Of a stretch of DNA of 64,000 bases, positions 1-8,941 are shown one piece after another (position 1 is the stretch's first letter; the number at the start of each line of letters is the position of its first letter). Origin of the DNA: Dehalococcoidia bacterium (GTDB lineage Bacteria > Chloroflexota > Dehalococcoidia > SpSt-223). A model generated the notes under the pieces. It saw nothing but the letters and a program-made list of their open reading frames with translations, had not been told where the DNA came from and did no database searches. The stretch spans positions 22,960 through 86,959 of the forward strand of contig JANWZD010000016.1 in assembly GCA_025054935.1 (NCBI GenBank), written 5' to 3'. The position numbers and the translations under genes are program-made.

Positions 1-11
1 GACGATGATGT

Positions 12-2147
12 TCATTCCTCACTCCTCGCCGGGCCGGCCGGCGTCCCAGCGTGTACTGCTTGATCGATCAGTTCTGCAATATCGCGAACACGGAAGCGAT
101 CGACCGCGTCCTTCACCTTCACGCCATCTTCGAACATCAAGGTGCAGTAGGGGCAAGCGGCAGCAAGACCGCTTGTTCCGGTATCGAGCGCTTCCTGCGT
201 GCGAAGATGATTGATCCGGCTTCCGATCTTCACTTCGAAGAAAGAATGCCCGCCGCCGCCGCCGCAGCAGAACGATTTCCGGCTGTTGCGTGGCATTTCA
301 ACGATCTTCAGCCCCGGAATTGCATTCAAGACGGCACGCGGCGCATCGTACAGCCCATTGTGCCGACCAATGTAGCAAGGATCGTGATATGTCACTGTCT
401 CTTCAATGCGTCCCTGAACGCGCAAGCGGCCGCTCTTGATCAGTTGGTCGATATATTCTGTATGGTGCATCACGTCGTACTGGCCGCCGAACTGAGGATA
501 CTCATTCTTGATGGTATTGTAACAATGGGCGCAAGCTGTCACGATTTTCTTGACGTTGTAGCCGTTCAGGGTGGCGATATTCTCCTGCGCGAGAAGCTGG
601 AAGAGATATTCGTTGCCGCAGCGTCGCGCGGGGTCGCCGGTGCAGGTCTCTTCTCGGCCGAGGATGGCAAATCTCACTCCCGCCGCCTGCATTGTCCGTG
701 CGAACGAGCGCGCGACCTTCTGATTGCGTTCGTCGAACGATCCGGCGCACCCGACCCAGTACAGTACCTCGATCTCTTCGCCTTCTGCTGCTGCTTCCGC
801 GAGGATCTTCACGCCGAGTCCGTTTGCCCAATCGGCGCGTTGCGCCTTCGGTGCTCGCCACGGGTTCCCGGATGCTTCCAAGTTGTTGAACAGCCGCTGC
901 AGTTCGGGTGAGAAGCGGCTTTCCATCATGACGAGGTTGCGCCGCATATCGACGATCGCCGGAATGTGCTCGATGAACATCGGACATTCTTCCATGCATG
1001 CCCGGCAGGTCGTGCATGACCAGAGCACGTCGTCGCTAATCACGTCGCCGACGAGCGTCCGGCCGTCCGGCGCAACGGAGGTGAGCGCCCCCTCTGCCGC
1101 TGCGCCGTTGGTTCCGGCGGCCCGCTGGGCAAGATAGCCGGGCCCCGCCGAAAGGAGATGGGCGCGGATGTCCAAGATCAGGGTCTTCGGCGAAAGGGGT
1201 TTGCCGGAAGCGGTCGCCGGACAGACGGCATGGCAGCGGCCGCACTTGATGCAGGCGGCGCTGTCGAGGAGCTGCTTCCAGGTGAAATCGGTCAGTTTGG
1301 CGACGCCGAGGGGCTCGCCGCGCTCGATCGCGCCTTCGAAGTCCTCAATCGGGCGCAGTGCCCGCCCCGCTTGCGGGTTGAAGAAGAAAATATTCAGCGG
1401 GCCAAAGAGCACGTGGCTCATCTTCGAGTAGCCGATCCAGGTCAAGACGCCGAGGGCTGCTAGGAGGTGAAGCATCCACATCGATTTGTGGAAACCGAGG
1501 ACAAAGTCGACCGGCAGCGGCAGGAGCGCAAACGAAAAGACATAGGAAATCGGCGACCAGATAGCCCACTCGGGATGCTGAAGCGTTTCGGTAACGGCGA
1601 GCCGGGCTGCTTCAACGAAGAAGCCAGTCAACCCAACGACAGTGAACAGGGCGAGCGTGAGACCGTCATCGAATTGATATTCGAGCTTGCTCGCCTTCAT
1701 AACGTAGCGGCGGTAGGCAGCCATGCCGACGCCGACGAGGAGGAGCAAGCCGAAGCTGTCGCCGAACAGCGAGTAAACGAGGTAGAACGGCCCGTTGAGA
1801 AAATGAATGCCGAAGAACCGCTCACCCCAGTAGTTCAGCGACTCCAAGATGGTGATGATCGTGAGAACGACGAACGAGCCGTAGATGAAGGCGTGCATCG
1901 TTCCCGCGTAGGCGTCGCGGCTGGTGCGGCGCTGGCCGAGCCCGAAGATAAGCAGATGGCGCAGGCGGCCGAGGAGGTCATTCGCCCGATACTCTGGTTT
2001 GCCGATCAGCCAGAGGCGATACCAGCGGCTGATGCCCCACCCAAGCAGCCCGACCATGAGCGCCGCCCCAAGATAGAGGACGATGCGCTCATCGCCGATA
2101 TTCCAGAAGCTATCTCGACAGGGCAGCGGAGAGCAGCGAGGTTCCAC
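12..2147 (-). CDS. Membrane-anchored heterodisulfide-reductase-like (Fe-S) oxidoreductase
   Basis: About 711 residues. The N-terminal ~270 residues are a five-to-six-helix membrane domain of the nitrate-reductase-gamma/HdrE type. A ferredoxin domain follows near residue 300 with two four-cysteine motifs (CIKCGRCHAVCP and CTTCRACMEECP). The C-terminal half holds two CCG-type cysteine domains, including CAHCYN and CCGGGGG. This architecture is HdrDE-like and is often paired with electron-transfer flavoprotein or acyl-CoA dehydrogenases, so a role in passing electrons to membrane quinone is inferred. The start is taken as a GTG at 2147 preceded by AAGGACGG; the longer reading frame begins at a TTG with no ribosome-binding site. 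Any downstream partner lies outside the window. Confidence 0.85.
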   Translation of the reverse strand: MEPRCSPLPCRDSFWNIGDERIVLYLGAALMVGLLGWGISRWYRLWLIGKPEYRANDLLGRLRHLLIFGLGQRRTSRDAYAGTMHAFIYGSFVVLTIITILESLNYWGERFFGIHFLNGPFYLVYSLFGDSFGLLLLVGVGMAAYRRYVMKASKLEYQFDDGLTLALFTVVGLTGFFVEAARLAVTETLQHPEWAIWSPISYVFSFALLPLPVDFVLGFHKSMWMLHLLAALGVLTWIGYSKMSHVLFGPLNIFFFNPQAGRALRPIEDFEGAIERGEPLGVAKLTDFTWKQLLDSAACIKCGRCHAVCPATASGKPLSPKTLILDIRAHLLSAGPGYLAQRAAGTNGAAAEGALTSVAPDGRTLVGDVISDDVLWSCTTCRACMEECPMFIEHIPAIVDMRRNLVMMESRFSPELQRLFNNLEASGNPWRAPKAQRADWANGLGVKILAEAAAEGEEIEVLYWVGCAGSFDERNQKVARSFARTMQAAGVRFAILGREETCTGDPARRCGNEYLFQLLAQENIATLNGYNVKKIVTACAHCYNTIKNEYPQFGGQYDVMHHTEYIDQLIKSGRLRVQGRIEETVTYHDPCYIGRHNGLYDAPRAVLNAIPGLKIVEMPRNSRKSFCCGGGGGHSFFEVKIGSRINHLRTQEALDTGTSGLAAACPYCTLMFEDGVKVKDAVDRFRVRDIAELIDQAVHAGTPAGPARSEE

Positions 2148-2253
2148 GGCGGCCGTCCTTTCGATTGAGCTTCCCGGCGGCTCAGGTGCCGCCGACCGCA
2201 AGGTGAGGGCGCGTTATCGACGCCGTCATGGCGGGGAACGAGGCGCCGCTGTG

Positions 2254-2502
2254 TCAAGAGCACGTGAGCGCGCCGCCGACCATCGGGTGCAGCAGCTCGA
2301 CCTTGTCGCCATCGCGAAGCGGGGTTTCGGGCGGGGAGTGTTCGCCATTGATCGCGATCATGATGAGGTCGTGATCGCTTGCGGGAAACTCGCGGTCGAG
2401 GATATCGCGCGCGCGCATGCCCGGCTCAAACGGGATCTGCTGTTCTTTCTTGCCCGACCGCGACAACTGGGGCAAGTCAAGGTACATCACGACAGTGATC
2501 AC
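2254..2502 (-). CDS. MoaD/ThiS-family ubiquitin-like sulfur-carrier protein
   Basis: 82 residues with the beta-grasp pattern of MoaD/ThiS: a hydrophobic first strand, a central 'ILDREFP' segment and a late 'LRDGDKVELLHPMVGG'. Family members normally end in Gly-Gly, which is thiocarboxylated. Here the Gly-Gly is followed by five further residues, ALTCS, so maturation would need proteolytic trimming, or the protein is not a conventional carrier. The start is a GTG behind GAGGGGCGAG. It lies upstream of the HdrDE-like gene on the same strand with a gap of about 100 bases, so co-transcription is possible. Its partner (MoaE, ThiG or an AOR-type enzyme) is not visible here. Confidence 0.75.
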   Translation of the reverse strand: MITVVMYLDLPQLSRSGKKEQQIPFEPGMRARDILDREFPASDHDLIMIAINGEHSPPETPLRDGDKVELLHPMVGGALTCS

Positions 2503-3542
2503 GCGGCTCGCCCCTCGGCGACTGCTCCCTCGTATACGAAAACCTGCACTCCCCGGGGATTGTACGGAGCGTCAATCCGCCTCGTCAAATGCGTTGGCCG
2601 CCGGGGAGGGCGCGCTCTGGGCGCGAAAGGAGCAAGCGGCGCAGAACGCGCTCGCCTCCTCGGATGCGATGGGCACGGGAGGAGGCGGTGCTTTAGGCGA
2701 GAATGCGCGAGACGGCGGTCGTTCTGTCGAGATAAGAAGCGCGCGTCGCGGCGAGTGCCGCATTCTCCCTCGGAGCTTCTGGAAGGATCGTCGGAAAAGG
2801 CTGGTCGCTGGGCGGCTGGGGGTGCTGCGCCGGCCTGCGGCTCGCTCGCAACGACAGGGAGCTGGACGTTCAGAGGCTCTCTAGGAAGTGAACCGTGCTG
2901 TCATCCCGACGGGCCTTGCAACGACGGTGACCCGGCGTGTGCGGAGGTTTGTGCCAGGGAGATGGCGTGCGCTCGCCCGCTGGACTCGGCAACGACAGCG
3001 ATCATGCACTTTTTCTGCGACTGTTGGCGGAGAGCGCACCGAACGGCAGGGGACTGTCCCAGTAGCCGGCGCGAGAGAGAAAGCGCAGGTCGGCTGTCGT
3101 GATGGGTAAGGGTGCGCGCTGGTTCGTGCGGGGGTACGGCGGAAGGGAGGCCGTCACCGGAACGAGGGGGAGGAGATGTTCTGCCCCTCGAGCAGGGCGG
3201 CAGAGCAGCTGTCACGGCAGGCGAGGATGCGGGCGGGTCTTTGATGCCTCAGAAAGTGCAAGGCAGGAGGGTGGCCGTCATTGCGAGCCCAAGGCGAAGG
3301 GCGCAGCACTCCTGCCGGCATTCGTCCCTCGTCCCGGTCGCCGCTCTTTTCCCCAGAAGCAAGGCGCATGGCAATCCCGTCCTCTCGGCCGCTCCTGTCG
3401 TCCGCAGGGCCTGACGGCATCGAGCGGCAATTCTGTCCGCGCCTCCTCTCTCCCAGCTGCGGCTCTCACGACGACTTCGCCCGAGCGAGGCCCGGCGCCT
3501 GAATGCATCGCGCCGACACGACGGGGCGCGCCGGTGCGGGCG
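2503..3542. other. 1.04-kb gap without a convincing gene
   Basis: Open frames here are arginine- and alanine-rich, lack ribosome-binding sites and match no family I recognise. The stretch holds a degenerate palindromic repeat (3277-3308 and its echo near 3366-3384) and several variants of a 'GCAACGACAG' word (about 2847, 2916, 2990). TATACG near 2535 on the minus strand could be a -10 element for the MoaD-like gene. The remainder looks like decayed intergenic sequence. Confidence 0.6.
3277..3308. repeat. Degenerate GTCATTGCGAG repeat
   Basis: GTCATTGCGAGCCC followed by GGCGAAGGGCGC. The matching GGCAATCCCG half is displaced to about 3366-3384, which suggests an old insertion or decay of the element. 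Confidence 0.4.
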
Positions 3543-4295
3543 CTACAGGTTCGACGCCCCAAGCGAGCGCCCGCCGCAGACGATCAAGGTCTGGCCAGTG
3601 ATGTAGGACGCTTCATCCGAGGCGAGGAAGAGCACGGCGTTGGCGATGTCGATCGGTTCGCCGATCCGGCCGAGCGGGGTGTTGGCGAGCATACGCTGGA
3701 TATTCTCTTCGCTTGTCTGCCGCAGCAGGTCGGTCATCACCGCCCCGGGCGCGACAGCGTTGACGTTGATGTTGAACTTGCCGAGCTCGAGGGCGAGCGC
3801 CCGCGTCATGCCCACCAGCCCGGCCTTCGACGCCGAGTAGTTCGATTGCCCCGGATTGCCGAGCATCGCCCGCGACGAGATGTTGACGATCTTGCCGTAG
3901 CGCCGCTCGCGCATGCCGGGCACGACACACTTGATAAAGTTCCACGCGCCGAACAGATTGATCCGCAGCACCCGCTCGAAGTCCTGCGGCTCCATTCGAA
4001 AGATCGACTTGTCGATGAAGATGCCGGCATTGTTGACCAGGATGTCGACGCGTCCCAGCTCGCCGAGTGCCTGGTCGACCACAGCGCGCACGTCCTCGAA
4101 GTTCGCGACATCGCCGATGGCGACAAGCGCGCGCCGACCTTTCGCCCGCACGGCGGCTGCCGTTTTCTCCGCGCTGGCTCGGTCGATATCATTCACAACG
4201 ACGTCTGCGCCTTCCTCTGCTAGCCGCAGCGCAATCGCCTCCCCGATCCCCTTGCCGGCGCCTGTGACTAGGGCGACCTTGTCACCGACTCGCAC
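3543..4295 (-). CDS. SDR-family NAD(P)-dependent oxidoreductase (FabG-like)
   Basis: 250 residues, the usual length for a classical short-chain dehydrogenase. The cofactor-binding motif TGAGKGIG is near residue 10, NNAG near residue 90, and the catalytic Ser with YSASK near residues 140-160. The C-terminal 'ITGQTLIVCGGRS' matches the FabG-like group that reduces 3-oxoacyl thioesters or other carbonyls; the substrate cannot be told from the sequence. The start is a GTG at 4295 with GAGGAGG seven bases upstream; a longer ATG start at 4337 has no ribosome-binding site. TACACT at 4326-4331 gives it its own -10 element, separate from the upstream ThyX-like gene. Confidence 0.88.
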   Translation of the reverse strand: MRVGDKVALVTGAGKGIGEAIALRLAEEGADVVVNDIDRASAEKTAAAVRAKGRRALVAIGDVANFEDVRAVVDQALGELGRVDILVNNAGIFIDKSIFRMEPQDFERVLRINLFGAWNFIKCVVPGMRERRYGKIVNISSRAMLGNPGQSNYSASKAGLVGMTRALALELGKFNINVNAVAPGAVMTDLLRQTSEENIQRMLANTPLGRIGEPIDIANAVLFLASDEASYITGQTLIVCGGRSLGASNL

Positions 4296-4325
4296 AGTGG
4301 TCCTCCTCGTCCGAAGTTCGGCGGC

Positions 4326-4331
4326 AGTGTA
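4326..4331 (-). promoter_or_regulatory. Putative -10 element for the SDR gene
   Basis: TACACT on the minus strand, 31 bases before the GTG start. No clear -35 is seen. The same hexamer occurs before the gene at 9524 and before lepA. Confidence 0.35.
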
Positions 4332-4355
4332 GCCCAAGCGGCTGGCGGTGCGGCG

Positions 4356-5915
4356 CTAGCGGTCGAGCAAATCGATCGGCTCTGCCGGGTCGGTAGCGCG
4401 GACATGCCGTCCGAACTGGGGATAGCGCTCGCGCAGCCGCTCCGCCATCTCCCACGCAGCGCGGCGGTATGAAAAGTGGCCGCTCGGTTTGGTGCGCAGC
4501 TCGGCAATATAGGCCGCTTCGGCGAGGTCCATCTTGAAGAGCGACCGGCAGCGTGTCGCGAGGGGCAGCAGATAGGTCGCGGCATGAGGAGCGCGGCTCG
4601 CGAGCTGTCGGACGGCGTCGTGCGCCCCGGCGATCGCGTCCGCGTAGCGCTGATGGAGCCCGGCAGCGAGCGCGGCCTCTGCTGCTTCTCCAAGGCCCTC
4701 GCGGAAGACCTCTGCTGCCGGGTCGACCCCGTAGATCGGGGAGAGCGGCTGCAGGATCTGCACGCAGCGCCGATGGCGGTGGAAGTCGCGGTAGGCGCCG
4801 AGATCGATGAGGAGATCGAACTTGACCGCATAGCCAGACCGGTGGAGCCGAAGCAGGTCATCGTGCCGGCCTCGGCAGCGCATCGTCAGGTCGAGCACCG
4901 CGTGTTTGCGCTCGTCGCTCCAGCTGCGGACAACCCCCTGCACTTGACGGTACGAGCGACCGTATTGGTCAGCGGAGAAGAGCGCGGTGGCGACCACTTC
5001 GTCGAGCGGGGTCTCGTCGTCGGCGAGCGCGACCCGCGCCGTCATGTCGGGCGGCAGGCCGTTCAGTTCGCGCCGCGCCAAGGCGACCAGCGCCTCATGC
5101 GTATGCGGGGAATAGCGGTCGGGGTGAGTATATTTGACCAACGTAGGGGCGACCGGGGTCGGCGTCAGCCACGCGAGCACCTCCTCGAGCGCTGCCCGGG
5201 CCGATGCGGGCAGCTCGGGGTGGGCCGCGACCGCCGCGACGTTGTTGCGGATCGCCTCGAGCAAGGGGGCTTCGGCCGGTCGTTGACAGGCAGCGCGCAG
5301 CTCTTGCCCGATCTGGCGGACTTCCTCGTACTCATTCGCCAGCAGACGACTGATCTGCCGTTCCAGCACCCGAGCGCTCACCACTTGGCCGACGCTTGTC
5401 GCCGTGGCGAGGGGCAGCAGCCCGCGAGTGACATCAAAGGCGCGCGCGCGCAACGTTCGGCGATAGTCCCGCTCATCCATCGCTGCTGGCCGGGGCACGG
5501 TCGCGGTCAAGATGGCGAGCAGCGTCTCTGTCAGAGCGCGGTATTCCGCGAAGAGCCGATCCGCGACAGCGCGGAAGAACTCGGCGTCGTCTCCTTCAAG
5601 CCCCGGCGGGACGATGTAGCCAGTCCGCGAAAAATCCTGATAGCGCGTTGAACGCTCCTGGCCATCCCAGAGCGGCTCGTCCACCAGCACAATCGCCGCC
5701 AAGATCGAGATGTCTTCGACCGCGAAGAACAGATGCGCGAGGTCCGCGATCGAGCGGTGGCCGTATTGAAAGTAGAACGTTTCCAGGAACCGCTCGGCTT
5801 TCTCCGCATTCAGTTCGGTGATGCTCTCCAGCATCGATTGACTGGAGCGGCTGTATTTCGCCATTGCATACGCTTGGATCTCGGGGGGGACGCCAGTCAC
5901 GCTATAGATCCGCAT
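4356..5915 (-). CDS. Tandem ThyX-like protein (FAD-dependent thymidylate synthase family)
   Basis: 519 residues, about twice the length of canonical ThyX (~220-250). The N-terminal half carries YGHRSIADLAHLFF and ERSTRYQDF, resembling the ThyX fold and the end of its RHRxxSxNExSxRY signature. The C-terminal half carries FHRHRRCVQ...PLSPIYG, resembling the beginning of that signature, followed by a ThyX-like 'DLAEAAYIAELR'. Neither half has the whole motif. Canonical ThyX makes dTMP from dUMP with CH2-THF and NADPH; whether this protein does so is uncertain. The start at 5915 is supported by GGGAGGTGA five bases upstream; the frame extends 16 codons further but without a ribosome-binding site. 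Confidence 0.78.
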   Translation of the reverse strand: MRIYSVTGVPPEIQAYAMAKYSRSSQSMLESITELNAEKAERFLETFYFQYGHRSIADLAHLFFAVEDISILAAIVLVDEPLWDGQERSTRYQDFSRTGYIVPPGLEGDDAEFFRAVADRLFAEYRALTETLLAILTATVPRPAAMDERDYRRTLRARAFDVTRGLLPLATATSVGQVVSARVLERQISRLLANEYEEVRQIGQELRAACQRPAEAPLLEAIRNNVAAVAAHPELPASARAALEEVLAWLTPTPVAPTLVKYTHPDRYSPHTHEALVALARRELNGLPPDMTARVALADDETPLDEVVATALFSADQYGRSYRQVQGVVRSWSDERKHAVLDLTMRCRGRHDDLLRLHRSGYAVKFDLLIDLGAYRDFHRHRRCVQILQPLSPIYGVDPAAEVFREGLGEAAEAALAAGLHQRYADAIAGAHDAVRQLASRAPHAATYLLPLATRCRSLFKMDLAEAAYIAELRTKPSGHFSYRRAAWEMAERLRERYPQFGRHVRATDPAEPIDLLDR

Positions 5916-6236
5916 CGGGTCACCTCCCGCTGGAACGCTTGCTTGCCTGACGATACGCTCCAAACACCGGTCCTGCTAGAAGTTATCTCGGATCGCGCGC
6001 GCGAAGGGAGAAGCCTCCTCGGGAGCGGCGCGGACGCGCCTCAGGTCGTGCTGTCGGCCGCTGCATCGCGGCTCGCTCGGCGGGCTGGAGAGCCCGCGAC
6101 GTCTCGGCCGGCGCCCGGGGGCTGCGCCGCTGCTTCCCTGAGGGTGGATGCGGTTGGCGCTGAGCGCATGCGGCAGCGCAGCATCGCCCTTGACAACAGC
6201 GGCGCGGCTGGCAACGATCGCCTGCAGGGGGGTGTC
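5916..6236. other. Divergent intergenic region, ThyX-like / MaoC
   Basis: 321 bases between two divergent genes, with no small ORF I can support. It holds the putative plus-strand promoter at 6190-6218. On the minus strand TATCGT, about 35 bases before the ThyX-like start, could be a -10 element. Confidence 0.5.
6190..6218 (+). promoter_or_regulatory. Putative promoter of the MaoC-MaoC-M20 operon
   Basis: TTGACA at 6190-6195, a 17-base spacer, then AACGAT at 6213-6218. The -35 is a perfect consensus. The -10 keeps the conserved A2 and T6. The first ATG follows 18 bases after the -10. Confidence 0.5.
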
Positions 6237-6656
6237 ATGAAAACCTTCGCCGATCTCGAGGTTGGCATGCGCTTGCCGCCGCTGAAGATGACGGTCACCG
6301 AGGAGTGGATTGCCACCGATCTCGCGCTGGCAGCCGACCCGAATCCGCCGGAGAAGAACCCCGATCACTTCGGCAGTGTCATCGCGCCGCCCGCCTTGAC
6401 GAATGCCGATTTTGATCGCGTTCTGCGCGCGAACGGCTTCGACATGTCCGGCGTGATCCCAACCAAAACCCGCCACGAGTATTTCGGCCCCCTGCATCTG
6501 GGTCAGACGATTGTCACAACGTGCGAAGTGATTGACAAGTATGAGCGGAAGGGCAGAATTTATGTCACTTTCGAGTTTGTCACCTCGGACCTGACAGGGC
6601 GAGTGCTCGTGAAAAAGCGAGATACACTGCTCCAGATGCCAGTGGAGGCAGCCTGA
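6237..6656 (+). CDS. MaoC-like dehydratase, N-terminal (FAS1-type hot-dog) subunit
   Basis: 139 residues. It begins MKTFADLEVGMRLPP and resembles the N-terminal half of double-hot-dog MaoC/(R)-hydratase proteins, ending with a strand rich in 'VTFEFVTSDLTG'. The next gene overlaps it by one base (TGATG) and supplies a second hot-dog half, so the two probably form a heteromeric enoyl-CoA-type hydratase; this is inference. The start at 6237 was chosen because homologous domains begin here and because a promoter ends 18 bases upstream; the frame remains open far upstream, through antisense ThyX sequence. Confidence 0.72.
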   Translation: MKTFADLEVGMRLPPLKMTVTEEWIATDLALAADPNPPEKNPDHFGSVIAPPALTNADFDRVLRANGFDMSGVIPTKTRHEYFGPLHLGQTIVTTCEVIDKYERKGRIYVTFEFVTSDLTGRVLVKKRDTLLQMPVEAA

Positions 6657-7063
6657 TGCAGGCGACGATCGAGACCCCGATTGGCGCTGCGTTGCCGGAA
6701 TGGAGAGGCGTCGCCTCGAATGTGCACGCTCGGACTGATCGAGCGGGCGAGATGAATGTCCATGACGACGCGGCTGCGCAGAAGCTTGGCTTCCAACGCG
6801 GACTTGTTGCCGGCGGCCAAAGTCTCGCCTGGATCTCGCGCGCGCTTGTCCACTTTTTCGGGCCGACGTATTTCCAGACCGGCCGGCTCGAAGTGACCTA
6901 CGTTTCCCCGGTGTACGACCAGGACCGCATCACGGTCAAGGGAGCGGTGCGCGCGCGTGTCCCCGAGGGGGAGGGGGTTCGGCTTGTCTGCGATGTCTGG
7001 CTCGAGCGTGAGGACGGCACGAAGGCGGTTGTCGGCACGGCCTCCGCAGTCGTTCGGGGCTGA
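6656..7063 (+). CDS. MaoC/hot-dog dehydratase subunit
   Basis: 135 residues. A central 'NVHDDAAAQKLGFQRGLVAGGQSLAW' matches the hydratase-2 region, where an Asp-His pair normally sits in 'D..N..H'; here N-V-H-D-D and the GLVAGG helix are visible. The later strands 'LEVTYVSPVYDQDRITVKGAVRA' fit the hot-dog sheet. It is translationally coupled to the preceding half-size protein, with overlapping stop and start. A hydratase acting on CoA thioesters is the family expectation; the substrate is unknown. Confidence 0.75.
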   Translation: MQATIETPIGAALPEWRGVASNVHARTDRAGEMNVHDDAAAQKLGFQRGLVAGGQSLAWISRALVHFFGPTYFQTGRLEVTYVSPVYDQDRITVKGAVRARVPEGEGVRLVCDVWLEREDGTKAVVGTASAVVRG

Positions 7064-7066
7064 GCG

Positions 7067-8395
7067 ATGACCGAACCGCTCCGTGCGGCGATCCGCGCGG
7101 CGATGCCGGCCGCCCGCGCCGACCTCGAGCGGCTCATCCGCATCCCCTCGGTCGCGTTTCCCGGCTTTCCGTCCGAGCCGGTGCGAGCAGCGGCCGACGC
7201 AACGCGGGAGATCCTCGCCGCTGCCGGCTATCAGGGCGCGCGCCTGATTGAGATCCCGGGCGGGCAGCCGGCAGTCTATGCCGAGATCCCCCCTCCTCCT
7301 GGCGCGCCGACCGTGCTCCTCTACGCTCATTATGATGTTCAGCCCGCCGGCGACTGGCCCGAGGCCTTCACCCCTGTCGAGCGAGACGGGCGGCTGCGCG
7401 GCCGCGGAGCGGCGGACGATAAGGCGGGCATCATCATGCACGCACTGGCAGCGCGCGCATATGACGGCCGGCCGCCCGTCGGCATCAAGGTGATCGTCGA
7501 AGGGGAGGAGGAGACAGGAGCAAGCCGCCTCGAAGCGACCCTCAGCGACTATCGCGACCTGCTGCGTGCCGACGCGATCGTCGTCGCGGACGCGGGCAAC
7601 TGGAAACTCGGCGTGCCGACCCTGACCACGACCTTGCGCGGAGTGGTCAAGGCGGTCGTCGAAGTGCGGGCACTTGAGAAGGCCGTGCATAGCGGGCTGT
7701 TCGGCGGTCCGGCCCCGGATGCGCTGATCGCCTTAGTGAAGATGCTGTCGGCACTCTACGATGATGAAGGCAACACCGTTCTCCCCGGGCTGGCGCGCGA
7801 GCCGTGGGAAGGGCTGGACTATCCCGAAGAGGAGTTTCGCCGGCAGGCGGGCGTTCTGCCCGGGGTCGCTCTCGCCGGCAGCGGCACGCTCTCTGAGCAG
7901 CTTTGGACAAGCCCCTCCGCCGCAATCATCGGGCTGGATGCGCCGCGGGTCGAGGGCGCGGGGAATGCGCTCGTGCCGGCTGCCCGCGCCGCCATCGCCC
8001 TGCGCATCCCGCCAAGGCAGGACCCGCAGGAAGCCTTCCACCTGCTTGCGCAGCATCTCCGGGCGGTCGCGCCGTGGCAGGTCCAAGTCGATATCCGATG
8101 CGAGGGGGTGGGCGCCGGCTTTGCCGTCGATACTGCTGCTCCCGCCTTTGCCGCTGCCCGCCGCGCGCTCGAACGCGCGTACGGCCAGCCGGCGGTGCTG
8201 ATGGGCTCGGGCGGGTCGATCCCGCTCATCCCTGCCCTCGCAGCCGCCTTCCCCGGCGCGGCAATCGTTCTGTGGGGTGTCGAAGACCCCGAGGCGGGCA
8301 TCCATGGGCCGAATGAGGGCGTTGATCTCGCGGAGCTCGAACGGATGGCGCTCGCGGAAGCGCTCTTCCTTGAAGAGTTGGCTGCTGCGTCCTGA
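7067..8395 (+). CDS. M20-family metallopeptidase / dipeptidase
   Basis: 442 residues. Metal-site segments of the M20 family are visible: YAHYDVQPAGDW near residue 90, GRGAADDKAGI near 120, and EGEEETGA near 150. HSGLFGG, near residue 210, marks the lid/dimerisation insert. The C-terminal GSGGSIPLIPAL and 'GPNEGVDLAELER' complete the catalytic domain. Such enzymes hydrolyse dipeptides or N-acyl amino acids with a di-zinc centre in the cytoplasm. It follows the MaoC pair by three bases, which implies one transcript, though a functional link is not obvious. Confidence 0.88.
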   Translation: MTEPLRAAIRAAMPAARADLERLIRIPSVAFPGFPSEPVRAAADATREILAAAGYQGARLIEIPGGQPAVYAEIPPPPGAPTVLLYAHYDVQPAGDWPEAFTPVERDGRLRGRGAADDKAGIIMHALAARAYDGRPPVGIKVIVEGEEETGASRLEATLSDYRDLLRADAIVVADAGNWKLGVPTLTTTLRGVVKAVVEVRALEKAVHSGLFGGPAPDALIALVKMLSALYDDEGNTVLPGLAREPWEGLDYPEEEFRRQAGVLPGVALAGSGTLSEQLWTSPSAAIIGLDAPRVEGAGNALVPAARAAIALRIPPRQDPQEAFHLLAQHLRAVAPWQVQVDIRCEGVGAGFAVDTAAPAFAAARRALERAYGQPAVLMGSGGSIPLIPALAAAFPGAAIVLWGVEDPEAGIHGPNEGVDLAELERMALAEALFLEELAAAS

Positions 8396-8419
8396 GCGCG
8401 TCCGAATACAGGAGGACCG

Positions 8420-8941
8420 ATGCCGAGCCGCGCGCATCCTTGGCTGACTGCTCCCGCGCCGATGGCAGCGCTGCCGCGCGATCAGTTAGAAGACCGGATC
8501 GAGCAGTTGCTCGCCTCGCAGAACATGGCGGTGCTGGCGACCGTCGACCGGCGCGGCGACCCGGTTGCCAGCCCGGTTGAGTATTACCACGCCGGTCTCA
8601 CCGTCTACTTCGTCGCCGACACCGGCTCGCCGAAACTGGCGAACCTCCGGCGCCACCCGCGCGTCTCGCTCGCGATCTTTGCGCCGAACGTCGGCTGGGC
8701 AAGCGTCCGCGGCTGCCAACTCTTCGGTGAGGCGCGTGTCCTTGAGCCCGGCACGCCCGAGCACGCCGCCGGGATGGAAATCTACCGCTGGCAATCGTCC
8801 GCTGCTGACCTCGGCCGCCCAATCGTTGCGCCGCCCGCTACGCCGCTGGTTGAGGTGACGCCGCACCGCATTGTCTATACCGAACTCTGGCTGCGCAAGC
8901 ACGGGTATGCTGCCAAGCAGGTCTGGCGTCTCCAGCCCTGA
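8420..8941 (+). CDS. Flavin/F420 split-barrel (pyridoxamine-phosphate-oxidase family) protein, copy 1
   Basis: 173 residues. After a short N-terminal helix, the 'LATVDRRGDPVASPVEYYH' strand and 'TVYFVADTGSPKLANLRRHPRVSLAIF' form the FMN-binding split-barrel core. GWASVRGCQLFGEARVL follows, with a C-terminal 'RIVYTELWLRKHGY'. Members bind FMN, F420 or haem; the specific cofactor cannot be assigned. AGGAGG lies five bases before the ATG. A close paralogue (roughly 60% identical by eye) lies 580 bases downstream, so this is a local gene duplication. Confidence 0.8.
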   Translation: MPSRAHPWLTAPAPMAALPRDQLEDRIEQLLASQNMAVLATVDRRGDPVASPVEYYHAGLTVYFVADTGSPKLANLRRHPRVSLAIFAPNVGWASVRGCQLFGEARVLEPGTPEHAAGMEIYRWQSSAADLGRPIVAPPATPLVEVTPHRIVYTELWLRKHGYAAKQVWRLQP

